Shown: positions 54,378 to 63,521 of the stretch, in pieces | How the letters are laid out: each line of letters begins with the position of its first letter | Position numbering within the stretch: the stretch's first letter is position 1 | DNA from: Mycobacterium sp. E1747 | GTDB lineage: Bacteria > Actinomycetota > Actinomycetes > Mycobacteriales > Mycobacteriaceae | Direction: 5' to 3' | DNA: 64,000 nucleotides | NCBI RefSeq assembly: GCF_001667775.1 | Contig: NZ_LZJI01000197.1 | Span: 62,001-126,000, forward strand | The notes under the pieces: model-generated | What the model was told of the DNA's origin: nothing | The model's database searches: none | Seen by the model: only the letters and a program-made list of their open reading frames with translations | Program-made: the position numbers and the translations under genes

Positions 54378-56378
54378 CTAACGGCGCCGCCGTGATTCGC
54401 GCCTGGTGCGCCATAGGATCACCCCGCCGCCGACGATGGCCACCGCAATCCAGCCCGCGCCGAACCACCACAGCCAGCCGAGGTCGGAGTGGCCCTGCGA
54501 CGCCGCGGTCGGACCGCCGGCCGAGGGTGAGTGCTCGACGGTCACCGGGTCCTGCCCGCCCGGTGCGGACACCACCGCGGCGCCCCTGAGCCGTTGCCAG
54601 CGCTTGTTATCGCTACCGAGCCATCGCAGCAACTCGTCGAGCTGCCCTTGCGCCCCGTTGGATGTCGCCACCAACAGTGACCGGCCGCGGTTGAAAACCA
54701 CTTGGAGAGAGGCGAACCGGAGATCCGGATCGAGCGTGAGTTTGGCGGGCTTGCCGTCGGATTGGATGGCGTTGACGGTGATCGGCCCGCTGGGCCCGGC
54801 AGACACCGGCAGCGCGACATTGGAGTGGTTCCACCCGTCGGCGGAGATCACTATCGCGGGGTCCGACGAGTCGATCGCCTGCTGCGGGGTCGTGACCGTG
54901 GTGTAGAGCGGTACGGAGCTTATGCGCTGCAGGCCCACCACGACGCTGATCGCCCGTACGGTGTCGACCAACGAGTGGGCCTCGATGCCCACCTGCATCC
55001 GGGGCATCAATGACTGCGGCAACGATTGGAAACCGTCCGGCACCGGTGGCGCCGCCGGATTGCTCTGTATTGTGCTGTCGCCGTTGATATTCAGCGTCAG
55101 AAGCTGGTTCCCCGGTCCGACGGTATAAAAGTCGCCGCAATGCCCGGTGTTGGCAGCGACGTCGAGGACCAAATCAATACTGGTGTATCGCTGCAGCAGT
55201 CGGTCCGGCACGTCGATCCAGCGGTCGATGGTGCCGTGGCCGTCGGTCGCCCAGTGGTCGATGGTTTCGGGTCCGATGGTCGCGGCGATCTGGCCGCCGA
55301 CGTTCCCCGGAGTCGGAGTGTAGGAACCCTGCAGATGCACGCGCACGTCGTGCACCGATCTGGCGAACCGGGTTTGGTCGATTCCAATCGACACCCGGGG
55401 TTGCAGTGACGTCGAGTTGAGGACGGGCTGCGCCAACTCGCGCAGCGCGACGTTGCCGCCGAGTTGCTGCACGCTCGGTTTGAGCTGCTCCACCGCCGCC
55501 TTGGAGGACAGGGCCAACTGCGAGACGTCGTTGAACAACACCGCCGTGTTCGATTCGTCCGACTGACCGAGTGGCCCCGACATCAGCAACCACGGCACAC
55601 CGGAGACGCCTTGCAGTGAAAGCCCGTTGTCAGGGCCCTCTTTGACGACGATCTGACGTTCTAGCGGTTGGGGCGGCGCCGGCGGCGCGGCCTGTCCTTC
55701 GGCCAGCGGAATCACGGCTATCTCGGGGGTCTGCCGACCGTAGTGCGCGGCCGTGGAGGCCGCCAGTTGGATCGCCGTGTCGGACTCGTTCGGCGACGGC
55801 GATGGCGGCAGGTAGATGGAAAGCTTGCGCAGCACCGGCGGCAGGAAATCCGCCACCGTGGTGGGCGGCAGTTCGACCCCGGTGTAGGTGATCGACCCGT
55901 TGGTCAGGCGCAGCGGGCTCCACGGGTAGAGGCAGTACCCGTCCAACGGCACCAAGTAGGAACGCAGCGTCACCGTCAGCCAATTGTCGTTGACCTCCGC
56001 GCCCGCCAGGGGAATGACGATTGGCGCCTGATCGGTCGAGGGCAAATTCAGCCGCGCGAGGGTGCGCTCCCCCTGCGTGACCGTGAGCACCCCGGACCGC
56101 AAATTGATCGGCATTTCTACGGTGGCGTTCATTGCCGTCGGTGTCAGACCATGCAGCACCGGCACGGTCAGCTGTTGGGTGCTCGTCACACCCCAGAACT
56201 CCAGACTGGGAGCCGAGCCGATGTCGGTAAGCGACAGGGTCGGCGAGTCCGCAGCCGTAGCCGGGTCGCCGGGCGCACCCCACGACGCCGGGGCGCTCAT
56301 CACCAAGAACCCAACCACCGCGGCCAGCGCGACCACTTTGCCCAGACGTCTCCGGTACTTCACCGGAACAGTATGCAT
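54378..56378 (-). CDS. BcsB-like exported membrane-anchored protein
   Basis: A 666-residue exported protein. A signal peptide (VVALAAVVGFLVMSAPASWGA, residues 13-33) leads into two alternating beta-sandwich and alpha/beta modules, and a C-terminal helix (LGWLWWFGAGWIAVAIVGGGVILW) with an Arg-rich cytoplasmic tail anchors it. This layout, and passages such as LTVTLRSYLVPLDGYCLYPWSPLRL, resemble BcsB, the periplasmic partner of cellulose synthase. No bcsA is adjacent. ATG at 56378 is set by the signal peptide. The polysaccharide it would serve is unknown. Confidence 0.6.
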   Translation of the reverse strand: MHTVPVKYRRRLGKVVALAAVVGFLVMSAPASWGAPGDPATAADSPTLSLTDIGSAPSLEFWGVTSTQQLTVPVLHGLTPTAMNATVEMPINLRSGVLTVTQGERTLARLNLPSTDQAPIVIPLAGAEVNDNWLTVTLRSYLVPLDGYCLYPWSPLRLTNGSITYTGVELPPTTVADFLPPVLRKLSIYLPPSPSPNESDTAIQLAASTAAHYGRQTPEIAVIPLAEGQAAPPAPPQPLERQIVVKEGPDNGLSLQGVSGVPWLLMSGPLGQSDESNTAVLFNDVSQLALSSKAAVEQLKPSVQQLGGNVALRELAQPVLNSTSLQPRVSIGIDQTRFARSVHDVRVHLQGSYTPTPGNVGGQIAATIGPETIDHWATDGHGTIDRWIDVPDRLLQRYTSIDLVLDVAANTGHCGDFYTVGPGNQLLTLNINGDSTIQSNPAAPPVPDGFQSLPQSLMPRMQVGIEAHSLVDTVRAISVVVGLQRISSVPLYTTVTTPQQAIDSSDPAIVISADGWNHSNVALPVSAGPSGPITVNAIQSDGKPAKLTLDPDLRFASLQVVFNRGRSLLVATSNGAQGQLDELLRWLGSDNKRWQRLRGAAVVSAPGGQDPVTVEHSPSAGGPTAASQGHSDLGWLWWFGAGWIAVAIVGGGVILWRTRRESRRRR

Positions 56379-56471
56379 TGTGGAATGCGCGTCAGCCGCA
56401 ATTACTTCAATCAATTCGACGACGCGAAAGCGGGTGTGGCACATCCGGCCCGACCGCCCGACGGTGGCGCT

Positions 56472-57182
56472 CTAGCCGATCAGGGGCTCCGTGTCAGCAT
56501 CGGGACGGGCCGCGATGGCCGGGGCATGACGCATGACTTCGCGACCGAGGAACTGCTGAAAATAGGGCAACGACGCCTCCGTCACGGTGCCGGGCAGCAG
56601 CAGCTCCAGGATCTGACGCAGGCGACTGCCGATGTCGACGCGGCCTTCGGCCTTGGGTTCACGACGGGTTACCGCGTTGAATACCAACCGCGTTCCGAAC
56701 ATAGCTCCGACCAGGAACTCCGAGAGCACTTCGGGGTCGACGTCCTTGCGAAGGTCTCCCTCGCTGATGGCCCGCCTGGCCTCATCGGCGATCTTTGCTG
56801 CCAGGTCGGCATAGAAGTTCCCGGCGGCCTCGTTCAATCCGCTTAAGGCACAGGCTAATTGCTCGGCCGTGCGAACGGTCTTGTCCGAGTTCAGCACCAC
56901 GACGATGGTGAAGGCTCCGTGCAGCAAGTTTTCCAGCCCCGGCGACGAGGACTTGCACACGTTCCCAAATGCCGTGAGCAGGTTCTCGGAACCTTCCTTC
57001 AGGATGTCGGACGCCAGCGATTCCTTCGAATCGAAGTGGTGATACAGGGCGCCTTTGGTCATCCCGGTCCGCTCGATGATCGCCCCCCACCCGGCGGCGG
57101 CATACCCGACTTCCCCGAACACCTCGATCGCGGCGTCGATGATCTTCCGCCGGGTGGCTTCGGATCGGACCTGGCGCGGCAT
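56472..57182 (-). CDS. TetR family regulator, ArpA/ScbR-like (1)
   Basis: A 236-residue TetR regulator. The helix-turn-helix spans RRKIIDAAIEVFGEVGYAAAGWGAIIERTGMTKGALYHHFDSKESLA. The long ligand domain with a FxxAxxLxxxLLPG-like end (LRQILELLLPG) is reminiscent of gamma-butyrolactone-receptor-type TetRs. GGAGGTG precedes the start. A 16-base palindrome at 57226-57241 stands upstream and may be its operator. It lies upstream of, and co-directional with, the BcsB-like gene. Confidence 0.82.
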   Translation of the reverse strand: MPRQVRSEATRRKIIDAAIEVFGEVGYAAAGWGAIIERTGMTKGALYHHFDSKESLASDILKEGSENLLTAFGNVCKSSSPGLENLLHGAFTIVVVLNSDKTVRTAEQLACALSGLNEAAGNFYADLAAKIADEARRAISEGDLRKDVDPEVLSEFLVGAMFGTRLVFNAVTRREPKAEGRVDIGSRLRQILELLLPGTVTEASLPYFQQFLGREVMRHAPAIAARPDADTEPLIG

Positions 57183-57225
57183 GGTCTCTGCACCTCCGGA
57201 GTCGCGTCGGGTGCGCGGAGTCATT

Positions 57226-57241
57226 GATGTGGGCTCACATC
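57226..57241. promoter_or_regulatory. Palindromic operator candidate upstream of TetR (1)
   Basis: GATGTG-GGCT-CACATC: perfect six-base arms around four bases, 44-59 bases before the TetR start. This is a typical place for an autoregulatory TetR site. Confidence 0.5.
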
Positions 57242-57309
57242 CACCGTAAGACGCCAACGTTAGCAGCCGGGACCACGGCCCGCGGGCAGTCTGGTCAACC
57301 TGGTCGTCG

Positions 57310-57987
57310 CTAAGGCGAACCTTGGTCGCTCGAACTGGCGTTGACCGCGAGCGCCGCTCGCCGCCTTAGGAATTGGCTGAAGTAGTCGGCCCGGTCCGGT
57401 TGCAAGATGCCGCCCAAGATCAACATCCAGCATTTTTCCAGGTCGGTGAGGAATCGTTGCGGATCGTCCAGATTGCTGGTCTTGCGCAGCCCCATATGCA
57501 GGGACACCATCAGCCGTCCGACGGCGTCGGGATCGCAGCGCTCGCCGATGTCACCCTCGGCGATGGCCTGCTGGACGACCCCCGACAGGGCTTCCACCCA
57601 GCGGCTCACCAACGTGTCCTGCAGCCCCCCCGACTGCCCGACCGACTCGATCAGATTCAGGCCGGCCCTGACCAGATCGGTCTTGATGTCTTGTACGGCG
57701 ATCAGATACGAGAAGTCGATGAGGGTTTCCAGGCCCGAAAGCCCCCGGGTCAAGAGGTCCCCGACCGCGGCGCCTGCCGCGGCGATCTGCTTGTCGATCA
57801 GCTCGACCGCCAAGGCGTGTTTGGACTTGAAGTGGAAGTACATCGCACCCTTGGTCAGCTGCGCCTCGGTCAGGATGTCGTCGAGACCGACGTCGTGGTA
57901 CGGCCTGCGCGCGAACTGGTGCGAGGCGGCGCGCAGAATCTGCTGCCGCGTCGCGTCGGCGCGTCCATCGGTCGAGTGGGTAGTCAT
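57310..57987 (-). CDS. TetR family regulator, ArpA/ScbR-like (2)
   Basis: A 225-residue TetR protein, paralogous in layout to the preceding one. The helix-turn-helix is RQQILRAASHQFARRPYHDVGLDDILTEAQLTKGAMYFHFKSKHALA, and the C-terminal domain carries CDPDAVGRLMVSLHMGLR and DLEKCWMLILGGI, as in gamma-butyrolactone-type TetRs. The start MTTHSTDG is used. The gene is the closest regulator, oriented away, to the PPE-exopolysaccharide unit, which makes it the best candidate to control it. Confidence 0.84.
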   Translation of the reverse strand: MTTHSTDGRADATRQQILRAASHQFARRPYHDVGLDDILTEAQLTKGAMYFHFKSKHALAVELIDKQIAAAGAAVGDLLTRGLSGLETLIDFSYLIAVQDIKTDLVRAGLNLIESVGQSGGLQDTLVSRWVEALSGVVQQAIAEGDIGERCDPDAVGRLMVSLHMGLRKTSNLDDPQRFLTDLEKCWMLILGGILQPDRADYFSQFLRRRAALAVNASSSDQGSP

Positions 57988-58001
57988 GGGAACCTGCCAG
58001 C

Positions 58002-58163
58002 TCAGCTCTCGTCGGCCCGCCGGGTGTGACCCTGGCGCAGCGGCGTGGATTCGGCGGGAACGACGGGCTCCGCGACGTTGGCGTGGATGACGCGACCGAT
58101 CTGGTCGGTGGTTGCGACCCGGACCTGGGCGTTCGCCGTCAGCTTGATGAGCAGGGCATACAC
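58002..58163 (-). CDS. Possible 53-codon gene or gene remnant
   Basis: An open frame with GTG start coding for YALLIKLTANAQVRVATTDQ and then GRVIHANVAEPVVPAEST, ending 14 bases before the TetR (2) start. The amino-acid composition is protein-like, unlike the other frames here, but I recognise no family. It could be a small protein coupled to the TetR gene or the tail of a lost gene. Confidence 0.3.
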   Translation of the reverse strand: MYALLIKLTANAQVRVATTDQIGRVIHANVAEPVVPAESTPLRQGHTRRADES

Positions 58164-58437
58164 CTCGGTTCTTGGACGGTCTTGAGCGACACGGACCGGC
58201 CACCCCCGCGCAGTAGATGGGCCACGTCTGAGGTTAGCAGCCGCAGAGGTCCGGGTTGACGCATGCGTAAATACCTGTAGTGCGGGTCACACCCCTCTTT
58301 ACAGACTATTGGTATGTTTCGTACGCTATTATCACATTGTCAGTTTGTATGGCGCAGCGGCTCAAACCCCCAGTTCACCCAGCTGAGCGGCAAAAACTCC
58401 CGATTTCGGGCCACCTGCAGGACGCGAGGAGACACAC
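58164..58437 (+). promoter_or_regulatory. AT-rich promoter region of the PPE-exopolysaccharide unit
   Basis: A locally AT-rich stretch. TTTACA (58298-58303), an 18-base spacer and TACGCT (58322-58327) form a plausible promoter. GTATGTTT (58312-58319) lies in its spacer and recurs at 58572-58579 beside the palindrome ATACT-TCT-AGTAT (58562-58574), suggesting operator sites for one of the nearby TetR proteins. Confidence 0.5.
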
Positions 58438-58665
58438 ATGCCGGTCGTGACCACGAGGCCACGCGCCCTGGCAGCGTCAGCAGGCAGAGGGCCCGGAAGG
58501 GGACTAAGGACCTTCGCGGATGCACGCGAAATACCCTTTGGTTATGGAATGTCCCTAATTAATACTTCTAGTATGTTTGAGGCCACAGTCGCGCAGTCCG
58601 GGTATTGCCCGGCGATCGGCAGTTTCCGCCCGGCGACCCCGACCGTCCTTGGGACCGGGGTCTGA
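58438..58665 (+). CDS. 75-residue leader ORF coupled to the PPE gene
   Basis: Starts at ATG with GAGGAG eight bases upstream and ends one base before the GTG of the PPE gene, an arrangement expected for translational coupling. The product ([20 protein letters not shown] in its middle) matches no family I know and has no membrane or signal segment. It replaces the PE gene that usually precedes a PPE gene. It may be a leader peptide, an unknown small protein or chance. Confidence 0.4.
   Translation: MPVVTTRPRALAASAGRGPGRGLRTFADAREIPFGYGMSLINTSSMFEATVAQSGYCPAIGSFRPATPTVLGTGV
58562..58574. promoter_or_regulatory. Palindromic operator candidate within the leader
   Basis: ATACT-TCT-AGTAT, perfect five-base arms, in an AT-rich island inside the leader ORF, about 100 bases before the PPE start. 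It shares the GTATGTTT extension with the promoter spacer at 58312-58319. Confidence 0.45.
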
Positions 58666-58666
58666 C

Positions 58667-59866
58667 GTGATCGATTTCGGGGCGTTCCCGCCGGAGTTCA
58701 ATTCCGCGCGGATGTATGCCGGTCCCGGTCCGGTGTCCCTGGTGGCGGCCTCGGTGGCCTGGGACGGGCTCGCGGCTGAATTGCATTCCGCCTCAAGCTG
58801 TTACCGGTCGGTGATCGCCGGATTGACGACCGGACGGTGGTTGGGTCCCTCGTCGTTGACCATGGCCTCGGCCTTCGCGCCCTTCATGGCGTGGACCGCC
58901 GGCGCGGCCGCGCGGGCGGCGGAGACGGCCGGTCAGGCCAGGCTCGCCGTCGAGATCTACGAGGCTGCGTTCGCGATGACTGTTCCCCCGCCGGCCGTTG
59001 CCGCCAACCGGGTTCAGCTCGCGACGCTGGTCGCCACCAACTTCTTCGGCCAGAATTCGGCGGCGATCGCAGCCACCGAGGCCGAATACGGCGAGATGTG
59101 GGCGCAGGACGCCGCGGCGATGTACCAGTACGCCGCGGGTTCGGCGGCCGCTTGCGACGTGACGCCGTTCAACCCGCCGCCGGACGTCGTCAACCCGGCG
59201 GGGCTGGCTAACCAGACCGCAGCTGTCACCCAGGCCAGCGGGCTCGCGGAAACGCAGAACGCGGCCAACGTGGTCTCGTCGGTGCCCAGCGCGCTGCATT
59301 CGCTCTCGTCGCCGATGACCGCCACCACCTCCACCGTGACCGGGGCGACCAGCACCGCGGGTAGTTCCACCAGCACGGCCACCTCATCGCTGATGGATAG
59401 CCTCGCGTCCAGCCTGCCCAGCTCACTGCCCACCTACTTCATGGCGGGCGCCACCCCGCTCTACGGGATGTCCTCCATCCTCGGAATGGCCCAGACCGCC
59501 CAGGGTTTGGCGAACGGGGCGATGCAGGCCGCGGGCACCGCTGCCGCGGGGGCGGCGAGCGCGGCGAGCACCGGCGCGGGCGCGCTCGGATCCCTCGGAT
59601 CGCTCGGATCAGGTGTCGTCGGCAGCCTCGGCAGCGCGGCTTCGCTCGGCCCGCTGGCGGTGCCGGCGAGCTGGACCAGCGTGATACCGGCGGCGCACAG
59701 TGCCGCCTCCGCGCTGCCGACCATCAGTCTCGCGGGCGCCAACACGCCACCCAGCATCATGGGCTCGCTGCCGCGACTGGCCGCGGCGTCCGGCAAGAAC
59801 CTCGGCCCCCGGTACGGCGTCATCCCGACCGTGATGACGCGGCCGCCGTCCGGTGGATACGGGTAG
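58667..59866 (+). CDS. PPE family protein (SVP-like), without PE partner
   Basis: A 399-residue PPE protein beginning [21 protein letters not shown]. The PPE domain covers residues 1-175 with MWAQDAAAM near 145. A Ser/Thr-rich middle follows (about 205-270), then a Gly/Ser/Ala segment with repeated GSLGS units, the SVP-like motif GPLAVPASW, and the tail [16 protein letters not shown] at 58667 is the start of alignable sequence. No PE gene is adjacent. It is the first clear gene of the exopolysaccharide unit, 44 bases before the epimerase gene. Confidence 0.88.
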   Translation: MIDFGAFPPEFNSARMYAGPGPVSLVAASVAWDGLAAELHSASSCYRSVIAGLTTGRWLGPSSLTMASAFAPFMAWTAGAAARAAETAGQARLAVEIYEAAFAMTVPPPAVAANRVQLATLVATNFFGQNSAAIAATEAEYGEMWAQDAAAMYQYAAGSAAACDVTPFNPPPDVVNPAGLANQTAAVTQASGLAETQNAANVVSSVPSALHSLSSPMTATTSTVTGATSTAGSSTSTATSSLMDSLASSLPSSLPTYFMAGATPLYGMSSILGMAQTAQGLANGAMQAAGTAAAGAASAASTGAGALGSLGSLGSGVVGSLGSAASLGPLAVPASWTSVIPAAHSAASALPTISLAGANTPPSIMGSLPRLAAASGKNLGPRYGVIPTVMTRPPSGGYG

Positions 59867-59910
59867 GCCATGACTCGACCGAGGACGACCCGTTACCCAA
59901 GGAGCGGTGA

Positions 59911-60483
59911 ATGAAATACACGCCCACCCAAATCGCCGGCGTGACGATCATTGACCTCGAGCCGCAACGCGACCATCGCGGCTTCTCTTCCCGTTCCTTT
60001 TGTGCCGACGAATTCGCCAGTCGCGGGCTGAGTTTCGACGTCACCCAAACGAACATCTACTTCAATTACACCCGCGGCACCGTGCGGGGTCTGCACCACC
60101 GGGTGCCGCCGCACGCTCAGACCCAGGTGGTCCGCTGCACCCGCGGCGCGATAGCCGCCGTCGCGGTCGACATCCGCCGCGGGTCGCAAACCTACGGCGA
60201 CCACGTCATGGTCGAATTGAGCGCGGAGAACTACCGGGCGCTGTTCCTGCCGCCGTTTGTCGCCCACGGCTTCCAAACGCTGGTCGACAACACGGAAGTG
60301 AGCTATCAGGTCAGCGGGGAACCCGCACCGTCCGACGCCCAGGGATTCCACTGGAACGACCCAGAATTCGGGATCGCGTGGCCGCTGCCGGTCACCGTCA
60401 TCTCCGAGCAGGATGCGAGTTGGCCATCGCGAACGCCGACCTTCGCTTCGATCGAGAGTGCAGCGTCATGTCTAACCCGTTGA
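59911..60483 (+). CDS. dTDP-4-dehydrorhamnose 3,5-epimerase-like protein (RmlC family)
   Basis: A 190-residue cupin epimerase. Conserved blocks are the start TPTQIAGVTIIDLEPQRDHRGF, RGLHHRVPPHAQTQVVRC with the catalytic His, VAVDIRRGSQTYG, and LPPFVAHGFQTLVDNTEVSYQ with the catalytic Tyr region, then DPEFGIAWPLP. It should epimerise a nucleotide-activated 4-keto sugar, so the polysaccharide probably contains a 6-deoxy sugar. It differs from the usual rhamnose enzyme in details (HHR for HYQ), so the exact sugar is open. The sugar transferase gene overlaps its 3' end. Confidence 0.85.
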   Translation: MKYTPTQIAGVTIIDLEPQRDHRGFSSRSFCADEFASRGLSFDVTQTNIYFNYTRGTVRGLHHRVPPHAQTQVVRCTRGAIAAVAVDIRRGSQTYGDHVMVELSAENYRALFLPPFVAHGFQTLVDNTEVSYQVSGEPAPSDAQGFHWNDPEFGIAWPLPVTVISEQDASWPSRTPTFASIESAASCLTR

Positions 60484-62054
60484 TGACCCAGGAATTGGTG
60501 GACGTCGTGCACGCCGAACCCGGTCCGATCAAACGGAGACCGGCGGCCATGACGTCCTCGCCCAGCCGCCGCACCGGCGCCCTGTCCGCCCCCGCGGCCG
60601 CGGCGCCCTCGCCCACTGGCAACGCCGTCCGGCGGTGGCAGCACCAGTATTCGCACCACCTACGCATCAGCGACACGGTGATCGTGTGCGCGTCAGTGCT
60701 ACTGGCGCAATACGTCCGATTCGGCGAAATCGCCAACACCTCGGGTTACTCGGACGCCGCGATGACGATGCTGTCGTTGTTGTTTGCGACGCTGTGGCTG
60801 TCATCGCTGGCGGTGTTCCAAACGCGCTCACCGCGAGTCATCGGTGCGGGCATCGACGAGTACCGCCGGATCGGCAGTGCGTCGTTCTGGACGTTCGGAA
60901 TCATCGCGATGGTGACCTTGCTGGCCAAGGTGGATTTGGCCCGCGGATATCTGGCGATCGCGCTCCCCGTGGGGACCATGGGCCTGCTGGGAAGCCGCAG
61001 CCTGTGGCGCAAGCACATCCGGCAGCTGCGCGCGAACGGCCAGTGCCAGACGACGGTGCTGGCGATCGGGGACCGGAAGGCGGTGTCCCACCTGGCCCAC
61101 GAACTCTCCCGCAACCCGCTGGACGGATACCTCGTGGTGGGCGTTTGCATTCCGGGCTACGGGACACCGCGTGGCAACACCATCACCCTCGGCGGCCGCG
61201 CAGTGCCGATCCTTGGTGACGTCTCGCACGCGGTGGCCGCCATCCAAACTTGTGGCGCGGATACGGTGGCGGTCACGCAGACGGACCACTTCGGGATGCA
61301 CGGGATCCGAGAGTTGATGTGGCAGTTGGAGACGATGGACGTCGACGTCGTGGTCTCGCCGGGCGTGATGGACGTCGCGGAAGCCCGCCTGACCCTGCGC
61401 CCCACCGCCGGGATGCCGCTGCTGCATGTCGAGAAACCGCAATACGAAGGCACACAACGCTTTCAGAAGCAGGTGTTCGACTTCCTGTTCTCGCTGGCGG
61501 CGCTGGTTGCGACGGCGCCCATCCTGCTCGCGGCGGCCGTCGCCGTCAAGCTCACCAGCAAGGGCCCGGTCTTCTACCCCTCCGAACGAATCGGCATCGA
61601 CGGCAAGCCTTTCAGAATGCTGAAGTTCCGGACCATGGTGGACGGCGCCGACACCCAAATCGAGCACCTGTTGGCGCTCAACGAGAGCGCCGGCGGCATG
61701 CTCTTCAAGATGCGCGAGGACCCACGGGTCACTCCCGTCGGCAGGATCCTGCGCAGGTTCAGCATCGACGAGCTGCCCCAGTTCATCAACGTGCTCACCG
61801 GTGACATGAGCGTCGTCGGCCCACGCCCCCCGCTGCGCCGGGAGGTCGAAAACTACGACGGTGACGTCAAACGGCGACTACTGGTGAAACCGGGGGTCAG
61901 CGGGCTGTGGCAGGTCAGCGGCCGTTCGGACCTCTCGTGGGAGGAGTCGGTGCGGTTGGACCTGTCCTACGTCGACAACTGGTCGATGTCGGGCGATCTC
62001 ATGATCATCGCCAAGACGGTTAAGGCCGTTCTCACCAGTCACGGCGCATACTAG
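60468..62054 (+). CDS. Polyprenyl-phosphate hexose-1-phosphate transferase (WcaJ/ExoY family)
   Basis: A 528-residue initiating transferase. Four helices lie in the N-terminal half (residues about 65-185), then a nucleotide-binding-like domain (TTVLAIGDRKAVSHLAHEL), a fifth hydrophobic segment (FLFSLAALVATAPILLAAAVAV) and the catalytic bacterial sugar transferase domain with KFRTMVDGAD, RRFSIDELPQFINVL, SVVGPRPPL and KPGVSGLWQVSGRSDLS. It transfers a sugar phosphate from UDP-sugar to decaprenyl phosphate to begin a repeat unit. ATG at 60468 or 60483 is the start; both overlap the epimerase gene. Confidence 0.9.
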   Translation: MSNPLMTQELVDVVHAEPGPIKRRPAAMTSSPSRRTGALSAPAAAAPSPTGNAVRRWQHQYSHHLRISDTVIVCASVLLAQYVRFGEIANTSGYSDAAMTMLSLLFATLWLSSLAVFQTRSPRVIGAGIDEYRRIGSASFWTFGIIAMVTLLAKVDLARGYLAIALPVGTMGLLGSRSLWRKHIRQLRANGQCQTTVLAIGDRKAVSHLAHELSRNPLDGYLVVGVCIPGYGTPRGNTITLGGRAVPILGDVSHAVAAIQTCGADTVAVTQTDHFGMHGIRELMWQLETMDVDVVVSPGVMDVAEARLTLRPTAGMPLLHVEKPQYEGTQRFQKQVFDFLFSLAALVATAPILLAAAVAVKLTSKGPVFYPSERIGIDGKPFRMLKFRTMVDGADTQIEHLLALNESAGGMLFKMREDPRVTPVGRILRRFSIDELPQFINVLTGDMSVVGPRPPLRREVENYDGDVKRRLLVKPGVSGLWQVSGRSDLSWEESVRLDLSYVDNWSMSGDLMIIAKTVKAVLTSHGAY

Positions 62055-62060
62055 GGAGTC

Positions 62061-63521
62061 ATGACTGAGCCGACGACGCCCGAGGCGGTCGTCCCGTCGG
62101 TGCCGCTCTCCCGGATGGCTCACGCCTTCTCGATCCAACTGGTCTGTCGCGCACTGGGAATGCTGGCTTCGGTCGCCTCCGTGGCGATGACCGCGCGCTA
62201 CCTGGGTCCGGGGCGTTACGGCCAGCTCTCCATCGCGGTCGCGTTCGTGGGGATGTGGAACAGCTTCGCCGATCTGGGGGTCGCCACCGTGATCGTCCGC
62301 CGCGTCACCGCCGGCCGCGGTGACCTCGAACGACTGGTGCGCGTCAACAGCGGACTGGCCCTGATCTACTGCGTCCCGCTCGCGGCGCTGGCGGCCGGCT
62401 CGGGGCTGCTCGTCTATCACGACTACGACGTGCGGGTCATGCTTGTGGTGCTGTCCGGGGGCCTGCTGCTGCAGACCATGACGACCCGCTTCGAGCCGGT
62501 GTTTCTGGCCACCGTCCGGTTCTCCGCGGTGGCCATCTCCGACGTCACCGCACGCACGGCCACGCTGGCCATGGTCGCGGTCCTGGTCTCCGCTCGCACG
62601 AATGTCATCTGGTTCGCGGTGGCACAGCTCATTCCGCCCGCCGTGCAGCTGGTGATCCAGGGCGCCGCGGCGATGCGGCACATCTCGGTGCGCCCCGTGT
62701 TCGCGCTGCGGGAGGCCGCCGATCTGTTGCGAGAAACTCTGCCTCTGATCGGATTCCTGGTCGTCGGAATCCTTTACACCCGCGCCGACGGTGTGATCCT
62801 GTCCTTGCTCAACACCCACTCCGAGGTTGGGGTCTACGGGCTGGCGTTGACGATCGCGTTCAACACCATCGTGGTGTCGCTGGTGTTCCTCAAGGCGACG
62901 CTATCGACGGGCACCGAACTGTATGCGCGTGACGTGGCTGCGTTTGCCGCCTTCCTGCGCCGCAGCGTCGAGCTCATGTACTTTGCCGCGGTCCCCGTCG
63001 CGGTGGTCGGAGCGCTGCTGGCCGGACCGCTGATCGCGCTCTTCGGCGACAAGGCGTTCGTCGCACGGGGAACGCCGACGCTGGCGCTGCTGTTCATCGC
63101 GGCGGCGCTGCGGTTCGTCGGCGGCACCCTCGGCCAGGGTCTGGTCGCCAGCCACCACCAGAAGGTTCTGCTGTGGTTGACGGTCGCCACCCTGGTCGTC
63201 AACGTCACGCTGAACCTGGTTCTCGACGGCCGGCTGGGCGCCGTCGGGCCCGGCATCGCGCTGGTGTGTACGGAATTCTTCAACATGCTGTTCAGCAGCT
63301 GGTGGCTACACCGCCGGTGCGGTTACCGTACGCCGGTGACGTTCTTGCTGCGGGTGCTGATCCCGACGGCCGCCAGTGTCGCGGTGACACTGGCGCTTTC
63401 GGGTCAGCATGTCGTGCTGACCCTGCTGGCCGCCGCCGCGGTGTACTTGGCCACCAGCGCCGCGGTCGGCCCGCTCAAATGGTCGTCATTGGCATCGCTG
63501 CGCAGCAAGCAGCTGGCGTGA
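62061..63521 (+). CDS. Polysaccharide flippase (Wzx/MOP family)
   Basis: A 486-residue integral membrane protein with about 14 hydrophobic segments, a Wzx/RfbX-type N-terminus (RALGMLASVASVAMTARYLGPGRYGQLSIAVAF) and a DLG motif in FADLGVATVIVRR. It should turn lipid-linked oligosaccharide units across the membrane. It starts six bases after the transferase stop and overlaps the glycosyltransferase gene by GTGA, so all are one operon. A Wzy polymerase is not in the window and would be expected further downstream. Confidence 0.88.
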   Translation: MTEPTTPEAVVPSVPLSRMAHAFSIQLVCRALGMLASVASVAMTARYLGPGRYGQLSIAVAFVGMWNSFADLGVATVIVRRVTAGRGDLERLVRVNSGLALIYCVPLAALAAGSGLLVYHDYDVRVMLVVLSGGLLLQTMTTRFEPVFLATVRFSAVAISDVTARTATLAMVAVLVSARTNVIWFAVAQLIPPAVQLVIQGAAAMRHISVRPVFALREAADLLRETLPLIGFLVVGILYTRADGVILSLLNTHSEVGVYGLALTIAFNTIVVSLVFLKATLSTGTELYARDVAAFAAFLRRSVELMYFAAVPVAVVGALLAGPLIALFGDKAFVARGTPTLALLFIAAALRFVGGTLGQGLVASHHQKVLLWLTVATLVVNVTLNLVLDGRLGAVGPGIALVCTEFFNMLFSSWWLHRRCGYRTPVTFLLRVLIPTAASVAVTLALSGQHVVLTLLAAAAVYLATSAAVGPLKWSSLASLRSKQLA

